Assembly (NCBI RefSeq): GCF_030731085.1
Contig: NZ_JASNFN010000009.1
Coordinates: 62,001-126,000, forward strand
Direction of reading: 5' to 3'
From: Blastococcus carthaginiensis
GTDB taxonomy: Bacteria > Actinomycetota > Actinomycetes > Mycobacteriales > Geodermatophilaceae
DNA: 64,000 bases
Shown piece after piece: positions 25,189 through 37,425 of this stretch (its first letter is position 1; each line of letters opens with the position of its first letter). The notes under the pieces were generated by a model. That model saw only the letters and a list, made by a program, of their open reading frames with translations. It ran no database searches and was not told where the DNA came from. The position numbers and the translations under genes were made by a program.

Positions 25189-26376
25189 GTGCCACCGCCG
25201 AACCCGCCGACGCTCATACCGACCTCGCCTCCCGCTGAGGAGATCCTCCGTCACGAGCGAGCTCAATGGCGCGGCTCTCGGCGAGTCGCCAGTGCCGCCG
25301 TCTTCGCCTACAGCCTGTTCCTCGGGCTTCGCTCGGTCGCCTATCTGGAAGAGCGCTTCCTCGAAAGCAGGAACTTCCAGCAACTCGCGGCGATACCCCT
25401 TTCGATCGGCATCGGCGAAGGGGCGAACGCTCTCGCAGCGCTGGCCGGCGTCATCATCGCCATCAGCCTCACCGGTCGAAGCCTGGTTCTGAACAACGCG
25501 ATCGACGCCAGGCTGTACGCCCGCGAGCGGCTGTGGCGCCAGCTCAACGAGGTTGCTGCAGCACTGTGCGCGCTCGTGGGGATAGGACTCCTGGCCGGCA
25601 TGACAGCGACGCAGGTGCTCGCCCGGATTCCGTTCGTCGTCCTGAGTGGAACCCTGCTCGTGCTGGCCGTCAGCGCATCGTCGACCGACTTCAACTTCTC
25701 GCACGTCGAGCGGACGAGACGTTTTGCATCGCTCAACCGGGAGCTGCTGCGCTACCGCAGCGCGCAGAGACGCTGGGCAGGCTCCCCGGAAAGCACTGAG
25801 CCACCACCCATCCCCGGCCTGGGGCGGCGGTGGCTCCTGCCCGCGCTCGCCATGACCACTGCCTTGACGGCGCTGGCAGGCGTCGCCTTCGTGCTGGGCG
25901 ATGCGCCGATCCTGTCCCGAGCGCTGGGTTGCCTGGCTGTGGTCGGTGTCGGACTGGCCGTGAGCTCGGTAGGCGTCGCACTGGTGTGCTTCTGCATCAA
26001 CGACTTCGTCGACCGGAGCCTGGTGAGCGCGAGCTTGCACGTGGTCTACCTGGCGGCCTGGTTGGGCTTCGGGATCTACGCGGTCGTTCAGTTCGCCGCT
26101 GATTCCTCCATGGAGACCTCTGCGAGATGGATACTTTCGATCTGGACCGCCCTGATCTTCCTCGCCCCTCCCCTGCTCAGCCTGCCTGGCATCCACCATG
26201 CGTCGATCGTGCTCCCGCAGGTGACGTTCAGCTGTGCCGTGCACGCAACGGTCCAGAGACACCTCGAGAAGGCCATCGAGCGTCTGACTGATCGCCTGAC
26301 CGACGTGGACGCGCCTCCGCCTACACCTGCCGGCAACCGAGTACGTCGTTGGTTCGACGCGATGAGCGGCGCCTGA
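25189..26376 (+). CDS. Hypothetical multi-pass membrane protein, lower G+C, probably acquired
   Basis: About 395 residues from a GTG at 25189; no good ribosome site is visible, so the start is uncertain. Six to eight hydrophobic segments are seen (approximately 35-55, 65-92, 110-132, 138-156, 215-238, 250-278, 285-312 and 318-338), with a basic loop after the fourth and a charged C-terminal tail. No recognised family. Its base composition and codon use are clearly less G+C-biased than its neighbours (many A/T third positions), which points to horizontal transfer. It lies between the conserved GGCT-like gene and meaB and has terminator-like hairpins after it. Confidence 0.7.
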   Translation: MPPPNPPTLIPTSPPAEEILRHERAQWRGSRRVASAAVFAYSLFLGLRSVAYLEERFLESRNFQQLAAIPLSIGIGEGANALAALAGVIIAISLTGRSLVLNNAIDARLYARERLWRQLNEVAAALCALVGIGLLAGMTATQVLARIPFVVLSGTLLVLAVSASSTDFNFSHVERTRRFASLNRELLRYRSAQRRWAGSPESTEPPPIPGLGRRWLLPALAMTTALTALAGVAFVLGDAPILSRALGCLAVVGVGLAVSSVGVALVCFCINDFVDRSLVSASLHVVYLAAWLGFGIYAVVQFAADSSMETSARWILSIWTALIFLAPPLLSLPGIHHASIVLPQVTFSCAVHATVQRHLEKAIERLTDRLTDVDAPPPTPAGNRVRRWFDAMSGA

Positions 26377-26425
26377 CAGGCGCACCCCTGTCAACTCAGC
26401 GGCCGCCACCGTGGCGGAGGGAGGT
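26376..26425. terminator. Two short hairpins between convergent membrane-protein gene and meaB
   Basis: TGACAGG / CCTGTCA (7 bp arms around six bases) begins near the stop of the membrane-protein gene. CCGCCAC / GTGGCGG follows near 26403-26417. Both lie between convergent genes. Confidence 0.45.
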
Positions 26426-26472
26426 GCTTCAACTGTCTCGTCGATACCTCGCAGTCTCGACGCCTTCGGTTG

Positions 26473-27470
26473 CTACCTGTGGCCGGGCTCCCCGAGAAAC
26501 GCATCCAGCAGTCGCCTAGCGGCGAGCGCGGGGGTGAGCTCCCCGGCCAGCACCGCCTTCTCCAGGTCGGGGACGGCGGCCCGCACGCCGGGGTGCGCCC
26601 GGAGCTGGTGTTCCAGGCCGTCGCGCACCAGCTGCCAGGTCCAGCGCACCTGCTGGGCGCGGCGCCGCTCGTCGAACTCCCCTGAGACCTTCGCCCGCTC
26701 CTGGTGCTCGACCAGCTTGGCCCACACCTCGTCCAGGCCCTCACCGGTGAGCCCGGCGCAGGTGAGCACCGGGACGTCCCACCCGTTCCCGCGCCCGCGC
26801 AGCAGCCGGATCGCCTGCGACAGCTCCCGTGCGGCCTTCCGGGCGTCGGCGGCGGCCGGCCCGTCGGCCTTGTTGACGGCGATGACGTCGGCGATCTCGA
26901 GGATGCCGCGCTTGATGCCCTGCAACTGGTCGCCGGTGCGCGCGATGGTCAGGAAGAGGAACGAGTCGACCATCTCGGCGACGGTGATCTCCGACTGGCC
27001 GACGCCGACGGTCTCCACCAGGACGACGTCGTAGCCCGCCGCCTCGACGACGACCATCGACTCGCGGGTCGCCTGAGCCACCCCGCCGAGCGTGCCCGAC
27101 GTCGGGGAGGGCCGGATGAACGCGTGCGGGTCGACCGCCAGCCGCGCCATCCGGGTCTTGTCCCCGAGGATCGAGCCGCCCGAACGGGCCGACGACGGGT
27201 CGACGGCGAGCACCGCGACCTTCGACCCGGCCGCCGTGAGATCCACCCCGAGCTGGTCGATGAAGGTCGACTTCCCCACGCCGGGGACGCCGCTGATGCC
27301 CACGCGGCGCGCGCCCCCGGCGTGCGGAAGCAGCTCGACCAGCAGCTCCTGCGCCTTCTCCCGGTGGTCGCCACGCCGCGACTCGACCAGCGTGATGGCG
27401 CGCGCCACCACCCGGCGGTCCCCGGCGAGCACCCCCTCGACCAGCGCCGGGACGTCGACGTCCCGCGGCA

Positions 27471-27471
<1 letters not shown>
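26473..27471 (-). CDS. meaB: Methylmalonyl-CoA mutase-associated GTPase MeaB
   Basis: 332 residues, G3E GTPase family. Walker A GVPGVGKSTFID (about 54-65), DPSSARSGGSILGDKTRM, ETVGVGQSE and NKADG (G4) are all present. MeaB gates cobalamin loading and protects and reactivates methylmalonyl-CoA mutase. The ATG overlaps the mutB stop (TGATG at 27471-27473), so it is translated with the mutase it serves. Confidence 0.94.
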
Positions 27472-29674
<2,203 letters not shown>

Positions 29675-29678
<4 letters not shown>

Positions 29679-31639
29679 TCCGTCACTCCTTCGAGACCCA
29701 GCTCGGCGTGCACCGTGCGCAGCGCCGCGAGGGCGTCGCACCCGGCGAAGACGTACCCGTCGACACCCTCGACGGCGAGGTCGGGCTTGCCGGCCAGCCA
29801 CACGGAGGTCGCGCCGGCTGCCTTGAGCTCCGCCGCCAGCCCGGCCGCGTGTTCGGCGTAGTCCTTGTCGGTGCCGCAGATGCAGGCCACGGCCGTGCCC
29901 GCGTCGGCCAGCCCGGCGGCGTCGTCGCCGGACGGGGTGGCCAGGCCACCGGCCTGGAACAGGTTGGCCGCGAAGGTCGCCCGGGCGGTGTGCCGGGCGA
30001 TCGGTCCGAGGGTCGCCAGGTAGACCGCGGGCCGGGTCGCGGTCGCGTCGGCGGCGTCGCGCAGCGCCTCGAACTCCTGCGCGGCGCGCACCCGCGGCAG
30101 CCCGCCGGTGGCCGGCAGCACCTCCGCGGCCGGCTGCCGGGCGGGCAGCTTCTCGGTGAGGTTGGGGAACTCGCTGACGCCGGTGATCGCGTCGGCGCGG
30201 GTGGCCAGCCGCTCCGCCCGCGCGTCCCAGGCCTGCCCGATCCGGTCCCGCACGAGGCCCGAGGCCAGCGCCGCGGAGAGCCCGCCGGCCCGCTCGATCT
30301 CGGTGAACCACTCCCACGCCGCGCGGGCGAGCTCGTCGCTGAGCGACTCCACGTACCAGGAGCCGCCGGCCGGGTCGAGCACGCGGCCCAGGTGCCCCTC
30401 CTCGACGAGCAGGTTCTGGGTGTTGCGCGCGATGCGGCGGGAGAAGGAGTCCGGCAGCCCCAGCGCGGCGTCGAACGGCTGCACGGTCACCGCGTCCGCG
30501 CCGCCCACGCCCGCGGCGAAGCAGGCCACCGTGGTGCGCAGCATGTTGACCCACGGGTCGCGCTTCGTCGTCATCACCGACGAGGTCACGGCGTGCTGCC
30601 GCTGGGCACGGGCCTCGGCCGAGGCGCCGCTGACCTCGCCGACGCGGTCCCACAGCCGGCGGGCGGCGCGCAGCGCGGCGATGGTCGTGAACTGGTCGGC
30701 CGAGGCGGCGTAGCGGAACTCGATCTGGGCGACGGCCTCGTCCACGGTGAGCCCGCCGTCGGTCAGCGCGCGCAGGTACGCGACCCCCGCCGCCAGCGAG
30801 CAGCCGAGCTCCTCGACCACGGACGCGCCGGCGTCGTGGAAGACCGTGCCGTCGACGACGACGGTCCGCAGGGCGGGGCCGGGCCGACCAGCACCGTGGG
30901 CCGCCGCGCGGCGGGCGACGTCGGCGAGGCCGGAGAGGTCCTGCCGCTCCCCCGAGGCCGCCTCCACGCCCAGCGGGTCGAGCCCGAGCGAGCCGCCGGG
31001 TGCGAGGTCGGTGCGACCCTCCACCAGCGCGAGGAACGCCTCGGCCGCGTCGAAGCCGCCCTGCACGGTCACCGGCGCGAGGTCGAGGTAGACGTCGGCG
31101 AGCACGTCGCCGAGCGCGTCGACCGGGATCGCCCCCTCGCCGAGGACCAGCCACAGCGAGGTGACGCCGTTCTCCAGGTCGGCGGCGATCGCCTCCCTGG
31201 TGGTGGCGACGTCGGGGTGCGCGTGCCGCTGCCGGATGTCCCATCCGCCGGACGCACCGCCCTCGGCGCCCCCGGACGCGGTCACCTCGGGCGAGCCGGC
31301 CGGCCCGCCTGCCGGGCGCGCCCCGCGCACGAACGGCGGCAGGCCCGGTACGCCCACGCCCGCGGGCAGGTCGCCGGCGTCCTCGGCGGTGTAGAGGGGG
31401 GCCACCGTCACGCCCGGCGCCACCGGCCGGCGCAGCGCGTCCTCGGCCGGGTCGGGAGGCTCCTCGCGCCCGGTCTTGCGCAGCACGCCCGCGACCAGCT
31501 CCCGCCACTGATCGCGGGTCACCGCGTCGAACTCGCCCGCGAGCACGAGGTCCTCGGGGACCGCGTGCTCGGCCGGCACGTCGGCGTCAGCCGGTGCGCT
31601 CCCCGGACCGCTGCTGGTCCGGTGGTCGGTGGAACTCAT
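29675..31639 (-). CDS. mutA: Methylmalonyl-CoA mutase small subunit
   Basis: 654 residues. Homologous to the large subunit along its length, but the cobalamin-binding D-x-H-x-x-G motif is absent from the C-terminal domain, as expected for the non-catalytic partner. FRYAASADQFTTIAALRA and SSVMTTKRDPWVNMLR are recognisable barrel motifs. The ATG at 31639 (MSSTDHRT) is preceded by a weak AGAGG site. The start overlaps the end of the amidohydrolase gene by 53 nt, so the mut genes are probably co-transcribed with it. Confidence 0.93.
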
Positions 31640-32930
31640 CCTCTGGTTCCCGCCTCTCGTCCAGGGCTCGTCGGGCAGAAGTGTCTCCGGGCGCGGGTCG
31701 GCGCGTGCGCGCGGGTGCCTGGGCGCCGGTCGCGGCGGGCTCGGCGTCGGCCTCCAGCGCGAGCAGCGCGGTGCGGGCCAGCAGTCGCACACCCACGCCG
31801 ATGGCGCGCTCGTCGACGTCGAAGGTGCCCCGGTGCAGGTCGAGGGGGGCGCCCCCGCCGTGGGTGCCGAGCCGGGCCAGCGCGATCGGCATGACGTCGG
31901 CGAACCAGCCGAAGTCCTCCCCGCCCATGCTCTGCGGCGAGAGCACCAGGTTCTCCGCACCCACGGTGGCCAGCGCGGCCGAGCGCAGCAGCGCCACGGC
32001 GCGGGGGTCGTTGACCACCGGCGGGACCCCGCGGATGTAGTCGACGTCGACGTCGGCGCCGGTGGTGGCGGCGACCCGCCCCACGAGCGAGCGCATCAGC
32101 TCCTCGGCGTCCTTCCACGCCTCCCGGTCCAGCACCCGGACGGTCCCCCGCAGCGTGCCCCGCTGCGGGATGGCGTTGGCCGCGACGCCGGCGTTGACCG
32201 CGCCCCAGACGAGCGACATCCCGGTTCGCGGGTCGACCTGGCGGGAGAGCAGCCCCGGCACGTCGGTGATGATCCGCCCGAGCGCATCGACGAGGTCGAC
32301 GGTCATCTGCGGCCGGGCGGTGTGCCCGCCCGGCCCGGTGAGCGTGACGTCCATCCGGTCGCAGGCCGCGGTGATGGGGCCGGTGCGCAGCCCGATCCTC
32401 CCGGCCGGGATGGACGGGTCGCAGTGCAGCGCGAAGGCACGCGACGCCCCGTCGAGGACGCCCGAGGCGACGACCTCGGTGGCCCCGCCCGGCACCGTCT
32501 CCTCGGCCGGCTGGAAGACGCAGCGGACCGAGCCGGGCAGCCCGTCGAGGGAGGCGAGCGCGACGGCGACGCCGAGCACCACGGTGGTGTGCACGTCGTG
32601 ACCGCAGGCGTGGGCCAGGCCCTCGCGGGTGGAGGCGTACGGCACGTCCTTGAGGTCCTTGAGCGGCAGCGCGTCGATGTCGGCCCGCAGGACGACCACC
32701 GGCCCCCCACCCGCCCCGACGTCGACGGTGAGCCCGGTGCCGGTGGGCAGCCGGCGCGGGGCCAGCCCGTGGTGGCGCAGCCGTTCCTCGAGGAAGGACG
32801 TCGTCTCGAACTCCGCGTAGCCGAGTTCGGGGTGGGCGTGCAGGTGCCGCCGGGTGGCCGACAGCGCGGACCCGTTGGCGGCGACCCACTCGTCGACCGC
32901 CGCAGCGAGCTTCTCGACGACCGGGGTCAT
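31587..32930 (-). CDS. M20D-type amidohydrolase/peptidase
   Basis: 447 residues. Metal-binding motifs: CGHDVHTTVVL near 103, PAEETVPGG near 137, HCDPSIPAG near 167 and MGGEDFGWF near 365. The dimerisation domain lies between them. The family removes acyl groups from N-acyl amino acids, indole conjugates or related amides. The last ~50 residues are Pro/Arg-rich and probably disordered, and they are encoded by DNA overlapping the mutA start. AmiA1/AmiB1 of M. tuberculosis sit in the equivalent part of the locus, as I recall. The ATG at 32930 overlaps the upstream gene by 4 nt. Confidence 0.88.
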   Translation of the reverse strand: MTPVVEKLAAAVDEWVAANGSALSATRRHLHAHPELGYAEFETTSFLEERLRHHGLAPRRLPTGTGLTVDVGAGGGPVVVLRADIDALPLKDLKDVPYASTREGLAHACGHDVHTTVVLGVAVALASLDGLPGSVRCVFQPAEETVPGGATEVVASGVLDGASRAFALHCDPSIPAGRIGLRTGPITAACDRMDVTLTGPGGHTARPQMTVDLVDALGRIITDVPGLLSRQVDPRTGMSLVWGAVNAGVAANAIPQRGTLRGTVRVLDREAWKDAEELMRSLVGRVAATTGADVDVDYIRGVPPVVNDPRAVALLRSAALATVGAENLVLSPQSMGGEDFGWFADVMPIALARLGTHGGGAPLDLHRGTFDVDERAIGVGVRLLARTALLALEADAEPAATGAQAPARTRRPAPGDTSARRALDERREPEDEFHRPPDQQRSGERTG

Positions 32931-34156
32931 GCGGCGTGCCCGCCCGCGCACTCGGCCGGACCGGGCACCGGGCCGTCGGGCCGGCCCGCGGGGCCCGAGG
33001 AGGGCAGGCCGTCGCGCAGCTCGGCCAGCAGGCCGTCCACGACCGGCGCCAGCTCGCCGTCGTGCTCCCGCGCCACCGCCCGCTGCCGCTGGTAGGAGGC
33101 GCCGACCTCGAGGATGCGCAGCACGTCGGAGAGCTCGGCCTCGCAGTCCAGCCGCTTGGCCGTGGGCATCAGCTCCTCGACCAGCTCGGTGATCGCCTCG
33201 CGCACCGGCCGGACGGCGTACTGCTCGTCGACGATGATCTCGGCGTCCAGGCCGTAGCGGCTCGCCCGCCACTTGTTCTCCCGCACGACCCACTCCTCCG
33301 GGCGGGGCAGGGTGTAGCCGCGGTCGAGCTGGGTGTCGAACTGCTCGACCAGGCACTGGGCCAGGGCGGCGACGGCGCCGATCTCGTCGAGGGTGGGCAG
33401 GCCGTCGCAGATGCGCAGCTCCACGGTGCCGAAGTCGGGGTGCGGCCGGATGTCCCACCAGACCTCGCGCACGCTCTCGATGCTCTTCGTGGAGATCAGC
33501 GTCTCCATGTACTCCTCGAACTCGCCCCAGCCGTCGAGCTGGAAGGGCAGCCCGGCGGTGGGCATGCCCTCGAAGATCTTGGTGCGGGCCGACGCCAGGC
33601 CGGTGTCGCAGCCGACCCAGAACGGGGAGGACGAGGAGAGCGCCAGCAGGTGCGGCACGTACTGGCACAGCGCGTTGACGATCGGGATGACCTTCTCCGG
33701 TGCGCGGACACCCACGTGCACGTGCACCCCGAAGATCTGCAGGCGGCGGGCCAGCCACTGCATGCGCTCCACCAGCTCCTGGTAGCGCTGCTTCGGCGAG
33801 ATCTCCTGCGTCTGCCAGTCGGTGAACGGGTGGGTCCCCGCGCAGAGCAGCCCGAGCCCCCGCCGGTCGGCCTGGGCGACGACCTCGGCGAGGGTGCCCG
33901 CCAGGTCGGCCTTGGCCTCGCGCACCGTGGTGCAGACGCCGGTGATGATCTCGATGGTCGACTGCAGGAGCTCGTGCTTGGCCTTCGGGTGCTCCTCGGC
34001 TCCCTCGGGGCGCAGCGCCTCCAGGATCTCGACGGCGCCGGGGGCGAGCTCGCGGGTCTCCCGGTCGACGAGCTGCAGCTCCCACTCCACGCCGAGGCTG
34101 GCGCGGCCCGAACTACGGAAGGGGATCTCCACCTCCGGAAGTCTAGGGACGACCAC
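32927..34156 (-). CDS. GCS2-type carboxylate-amine (glutamate-cysteine) ligase
   Basis: 409 residues. SLGVEWELQLVDRETREL (about 20-37), the GTHPF motif and HVHVGV (about 145-150) are family GCS2 (YbdK) signatures. It forms an amide between glutamate gamma-carboxyl and an amine, classically cysteine, but mycothiol-producing actinobacteria do not make glutathione, so the real product is unclear. The start is taken as GTG at 34156; GTG at codon 9 is possible but has GGAGG directly abutting it. The last 30 residues are Pro/Gly-rich. Confidence 0.85.
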   Translation of the reverse strand: MVVPRLPEVEIPFRSSGRASLGVEWELQLVDRETRELAPGAVEILEALRPEGAEEHPKAKHELLQSTIEIITGVCTTVREAKADLAGTLAEVVAQADRRGLGLLCAGTHPFTDWQTQEISPKQRYQELVERMQWLARRLQIFGVHVHVGVRAPEKVIPIVNALCQYVPHLLALSSSSPFWVGCDTGLASARTKIFEGMPTAGLPFQLDGWGEFEEYMETLISTKSIESVREVWWDIRPHPDFGTVELRICDGLPTLDEIGAVAALAQCLVEQFDTQLDRGYTLPRPEEWVVRENKWRASRYGLDAEIIVDEQYAVRPVREAITELVEELMPTAKRLDCEAELSDVLRILEVGASYQRQRAVAREHDGELAPVVDGLLAELRDGLPSSGPAGRPDGPVPGPAECAGGHAA

Positions 34157-34180
34157 GCTCGCCCACCCGGCGGCGCCCCC

Positions 34181-35686
34181 TCACCTCCCGGCGAGGACGG
34201 CGTTGCCGGGTTCGCCGGCCCGCGGCGCCGGCACGACCCACGCGGAACGCGGCAGCCGGGCGCGGACCAGGTCGACCGCCTTGCGGCCGTAGAGGTTCTC
34301 GTGGACGTCGATCCCGCAGAGGTTGCGCCCGACGACGAACACGCCCTCCCCCTCGGCCGCCGGCACCGCCGCCTCCACCTGCGCCCAGGGGATGACGTGC
34401 CCGTCGCCGTCGGAGTCGCCGTGCGCGAGGAAGTCGTCCCCGACCACCAGCCGCAGCCGCGCCTCCCTGGTGAGCGCCCGGACCAGCAGGGGGGGCCGGA
34501 AGGTGGTGCCCTTCGGGAGCTCGGGGACGTGGTTGCAGAGGGTGCGGGGCTCGATCCCCCCGGCGAGCGGGCCCGGGTCCGCGCCCTCGGGCAGCACGAG
34601 CACCGCCGTCGGCACCGCGCGGCCCAGCACCTCCGACACCTGCTGCGGCGTGACCTCGCGCCAGGCGGCGAGCCCGTCGGCGCCGGACCGGAAGGGCAGG
34701 TCGAAGAGGCTGCAGAAGGCCTCCCTGGTCAGCTCGCCCAGCACCGTCTCGTCGCCCTTGTCGAGGTCCTCGGCGTACCCCTCGACGGCGTGCGCCAGCT
34801 CCGCCGCCGACGGGCCGTGCCCGACGAGGTCGAGGAACTGCTCCCAGAGCACCCGCGCCACGGTGCCCTCCTCGCCCTCGCGGGCGTCCACGAGCACGGC
34901 GACCTCGCGCTGACCGGGGGCGATGTCGGCGATCTCGAGGTCGGCGTGGTAGCTCAGCCCGCGCTCGTGCCGCGCGACGTCGCGCAGCCGCTGGACGAGC
35001 ACGTCCAGCCCGGCGCCGACGGCGGCGTCCCGTTGGTCGCCGGCGGTCACCAGGAGCCCGACCCCGGCGACCGGACCGCGCATCCAGACCGGGCCCGCCT
35101 GCTCGCGCCGCACCGGCTCCGGCCGCTGGGGCCGCGGGCCCTCGGGCAGCGGGAGCCGCAGCTCCGCCGGCAGCTCGCCGTGCCACACCAGCGCGGCGTT
35201 GCCGCGCACGAACCAGCGCCGGGCATGCGCCCGGACGACGTCCTCGCCGAGCCCGACCGGCACGCCACCGCCGGCGAGCGCGATCCCCGGGCCGGTCAGC
35301 CGGAAGCGGGCGGCCCAGAGCGCGGCGGCCGTCGGGTGGGCGCCGGCGCAGTTCTCGGCCTCCAGCACGCCCACCTCCTGGGCGATGCGGTGCACCGGCA
35401 GGTCGGCGAGCGCGGCGCAGATGCCGGCGAGGAAGGCCAGCACCGCCTGCGGGCGCCCGGTGGCGTGGAAGACGGTCATCTCGGTGTCGACCATCGCGTT
35501 GCACTCGAGGTGCGACTTGGGCAGCGACCCCATGACCAGGTGCTCGACCAGATGGGTGACGCCCAGGGTCGCGTAGGTCTCGTCGCGGACGCCCACCCCG
35601 AAGGCCAGGGCGGCCGTCACCCGCTGGGGCCCGGGCGCGGCGAACACGGGGACTCCGTCGATGTCGATGCGCTGCACGGGCGACAT
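34181..35686 (-). CDS. M16 family metallopeptidase homologue
   Basis: 501 residues. THLVEHLVM (about 44-52) holds the inverted zinc motif H-x-x-E-H. The distal Glu in VLEAENCAGAH (about 118-128) is about 75 residues later, as in pitrilysin-type peptidases. Only one M16 pair of domains is present, so it probably works as a dimer. The C-terminal ~100 residues do not resemble the family. No signal peptide. The ATG at 35686 (MSPVQRIDIDG) is used; GTG/ATG alternatives lie two to three codons upstream. Function in the cell is unknown. Confidence 0.75.
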   Translation of the reverse strand: MSPVQRIDIDGVPVFAAPGPQRVTAALAFGVGVRDETYATLGVTHLVEHLVMGSLPKSHLECNAMVDTEMTVFHATGRPQAVLAFLAGICAALADLPVHRIAQEVGVLEAENCAGAHPTAAALWAARFRLTGPGIALAGGGVPVGLGEDVVRAHARRWFVRGNAALVWHGELPAELRLPLPEGPRPQRPEPVRREQAGPVWMRGPVAGVGLLVTAGDQRDAAVGAGLDVLVQRLRDVARHERGLSYHADLEIADIAPGQREVAVLVDAREGEEGTVARVLWEQFLDLVGHGPSAAELAHAVEGYAEDLDKGDETVLGELTREAFCSLFDLPFRSGADGLAAWREVTPQQVSEVLGRAVPTAVLVLPEGADPGPLAGGIEPRTLCNHVPELPKGTTFRPPLLVRALTREARLRLVVGDDFLAHGDSDGDGHVIPWAQVEAAVPAAEGEGVFVVGRNLCGIDVHENLYGRKAVDLVRARLPRSAWVVPAPRAGEPGNAVLAGR

Positions 35687-35788
35687 GCTGCTGATCCGGT
35701 GGTGCGGCGAGGAACCGACACGCGGCTGCTGCTCTCCGGCAGGGACCGGTGGGGCACGAGTGCCACGGCGGCCCAGGGCCCGCTGCGC

Positions 35789-35794
35789 TAGCGT
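35789..35794 (+). promoter_or_regulatory. -10 box of punA, leaderless arrangement
   Basis: TAGCGT ends six bases before the GTG of the purine nucleoside phosphorylase gene (35801). No ribosome-binding site is present. Confidence 0.5.
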
Positions 35795-35800
35795 CCCCGC

Positions 35801-36610
35801 GTGAGCGAGCTCCCCGGAACCGACCCCACCGCCCTGGCCGCGCAGGCGGCCGACGCCCTGACCACCGCGCTCGGCGGCCCGCACGACGTCGCCGTCGTCA
35901 TGGGCTCCGGCTGGGCCCCCGCGGCCGACGCCTTCGGCGAGGCGGCCGCCGCCGTGGCGATCGGCGACCTGCCCGGGTTCGCCGCCCCCACCGCGGTCGG
36001 GCACGGCGGCCAGGTCCGTTCGGTGCGCGTGGGCGACCGCAAGGTCCTGCTCTTCCTCGGCCGCACCCACTTCTACGAGGGCCGCGGCGTGGAGCCGGTC
36101 GTCCACGGCGTGCGGACGGCGGCCGCCGCGGGCGTGAAGACGGTCGTCCTCACCAACGCGGCCGGCGGGCTGGCCCCCGAGCACCGGGTGGGCCAGGCGG
36201 TCGTCATCTCCGACCACCTGAACCTGACCGCCCGCTCCCCGCTCGTGGGCGCGCACTTCGTCGACCTCACCGACCTCTACTCCTCGCGGTTGCGCGCGAT
36301 CGCCAGGGAGCTCGACCCGGGCCTGACCGAGGGCGTCTACGCCGCGCTGCCCGGGCCGCACTACGAGACGCCGGCCGAGATCCGGATGCTGCGCACGCTC
36401 GGCGCGGACCTGGTCGGCATGTCCACCGCGCTGGAGGCGATCGCCGCGCACGCCGCCGGCCTGGAGGTCTTCGGCCTCTCGCTGGTCACCAACGCCGCCG
36501 CGGGGGTCACCGGCGAGAAGCTGGACGCCGACGAGGTCATCACCGCCGGCCGGGCGGCCGCGGGACGGCTCGGGCAGTTCCTCGTGGAGCTCATCGGGCG
36601 GCTGCCGTGA
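35801..36610 (+). CDS. punA: Purine nucleoside phosphorylase
   Basis: 269 residues, trimeric class (PNP-II). GSGWAPAA (about 35-42), GRTHFYEGRG (about 87-96), TNAAGGL (about 118-124) and LVTNAAAGV (about 227-235) are the phosphate- and base-binding blocks. It splits inosine and guanosine with phosphate to base plus ribose-1-phosphate. Start of a chain punA - SDR - phosphomutase with 4 nt overlaps, consistent with ribose-1-phosphate being handled by the downstream mutase. DeoD/Rv3307 is the M. tuberculosis counterpart. Confidence 0.93.
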   Translation: MSELPGTDPTALAAQAADALTTALGGPHDVAVVMGSGWAPAADAFGEAAAAVAIGDLPGFAAPTAVGHGGQVRSVRVGDRKVLLFLGRTHFYEGRGVEPVVHGVRTAAAAGVKTVVLTNAAGGLAPEHRVGQAVVISDHLNLTARSPLVGAHFVDLTDLYSSRLRAIARELDPGLTEGVYAALPGPHYETPAEIRMLRTLGADLVGMSTALEAIAAHAAGLEVFGLSLVTNAAAGVTGEKLDADEVITAGRAAAGRLGQFLVELIGRLP

Positions 36611-37425
36611 CCGGTCCGGTCCTGGTCACCGGCGCGGCCGGGCGGATCGGCACGGTGCTGCGCGGCGGGCTCCCCGAGCGCGGCTGGGCGGTGCGCAGCC
36701 TCGACGTCGTCGCGGTGCCCGAGCCCCGGCCCGGCGAGGAGCACCTCGTCGCCGACGCCACCGACCTGGCCGCGATGACCGGCGCCGCCCGCGGCGCGTC
36801 CGCCGTCGTCCACCTCGCCGGCATCTCCGGGGAGTCGACCTGGGCGGCGATCTCGCACGCCAACATCGAGGGCACCTACTGCGCGCTGGAGGCCGCCCGG
36901 CAGGCCGGCGTCCCGCGCGTCGTGCTGGCCAGCAGCAACCACGCGTCGGGCTGGACCGAGCGTCCCGACGACGGCCTGCTCCGCGAGGAGGACGCGCCCC
37001 CGCGCCCGGACACCTACTACGGGGTCTCGAAGGTCGCGATGGAGGCGCTGGGCTCGCTGTACGCCGACCGCTACGGCCTGGACGTCGTCTGCCTGCGGAT
37101 CGGCAGCGCCTTCGCCGAGCCGACCACCACCCGCCAGCTCTCCACCTGGCTCTCCCCCTCCGACACCGTCGCGCTGGTCGACGCCGCGCTGCGGGCGCCG
37201 TCGCCGGGTTTCCGCGTGGTGTGGGGGGTGTCGGACAACGCCCGCCGCTGGTGGGACCTCTCCGCCGCCGAGGCGCTGGGCTACCGGTCCACCGACGACG
37301 CCGAGGGGTACGCCGCCGCACTGGTGGCCGCCCACGGCGAGCCCGACCTCGCCGACCCGGTGCACCGCCGGGTCGGGGGCGAGTACACGACCGCCGACTT
37401 CGACGCGGAGCACTTCACGGCATGA
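36607..37425 (+). CDS. NAD-dependent epimerase/dehydratase (uronate dehydrogenase-like SDR)
   Basis: 272 residues. Rossmann glycine motif VTGAAGRIG (7-15), HLAGISGE near 67, and the catalytic YGVSK (Tyr-x-x-x-Lys, about 138-142). SSNHASGW near 116 and the short length resemble uronate dehydrogenases and related atypical extended SDRs. It overlaps punA by GTGA and the phosphomutase by 4 nt, so it is translated with both. In M. tuberculosis deoD and pmmB are adjacent, so this gene is an insertion in that pair. The substrate is unknown. Confidence 0.82.
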   Translation: MTGPVLVTGAAGRIGTVLRGGLPERGWAVRSLDVVAVPEPRPGEEHLVADATDLAAMTGAARGASAVVHLAGISGESTWAAISHANIEGTYCALEAARQAGVPRVVLASSNHASGWTERPDDGLLREEDAPPRPDTYYGVSKVAMEALGSLYADRYGLDVVCLRIGSAFAEPTTTRQLSTWLSPSDTVALVDAALRAPSPGFRVVWGVSDNARRWWDLSAAEALGYRSTDDAEGYAAALVAAHGEPDLADPVHRRVGGEYTTADFDAEHFTA

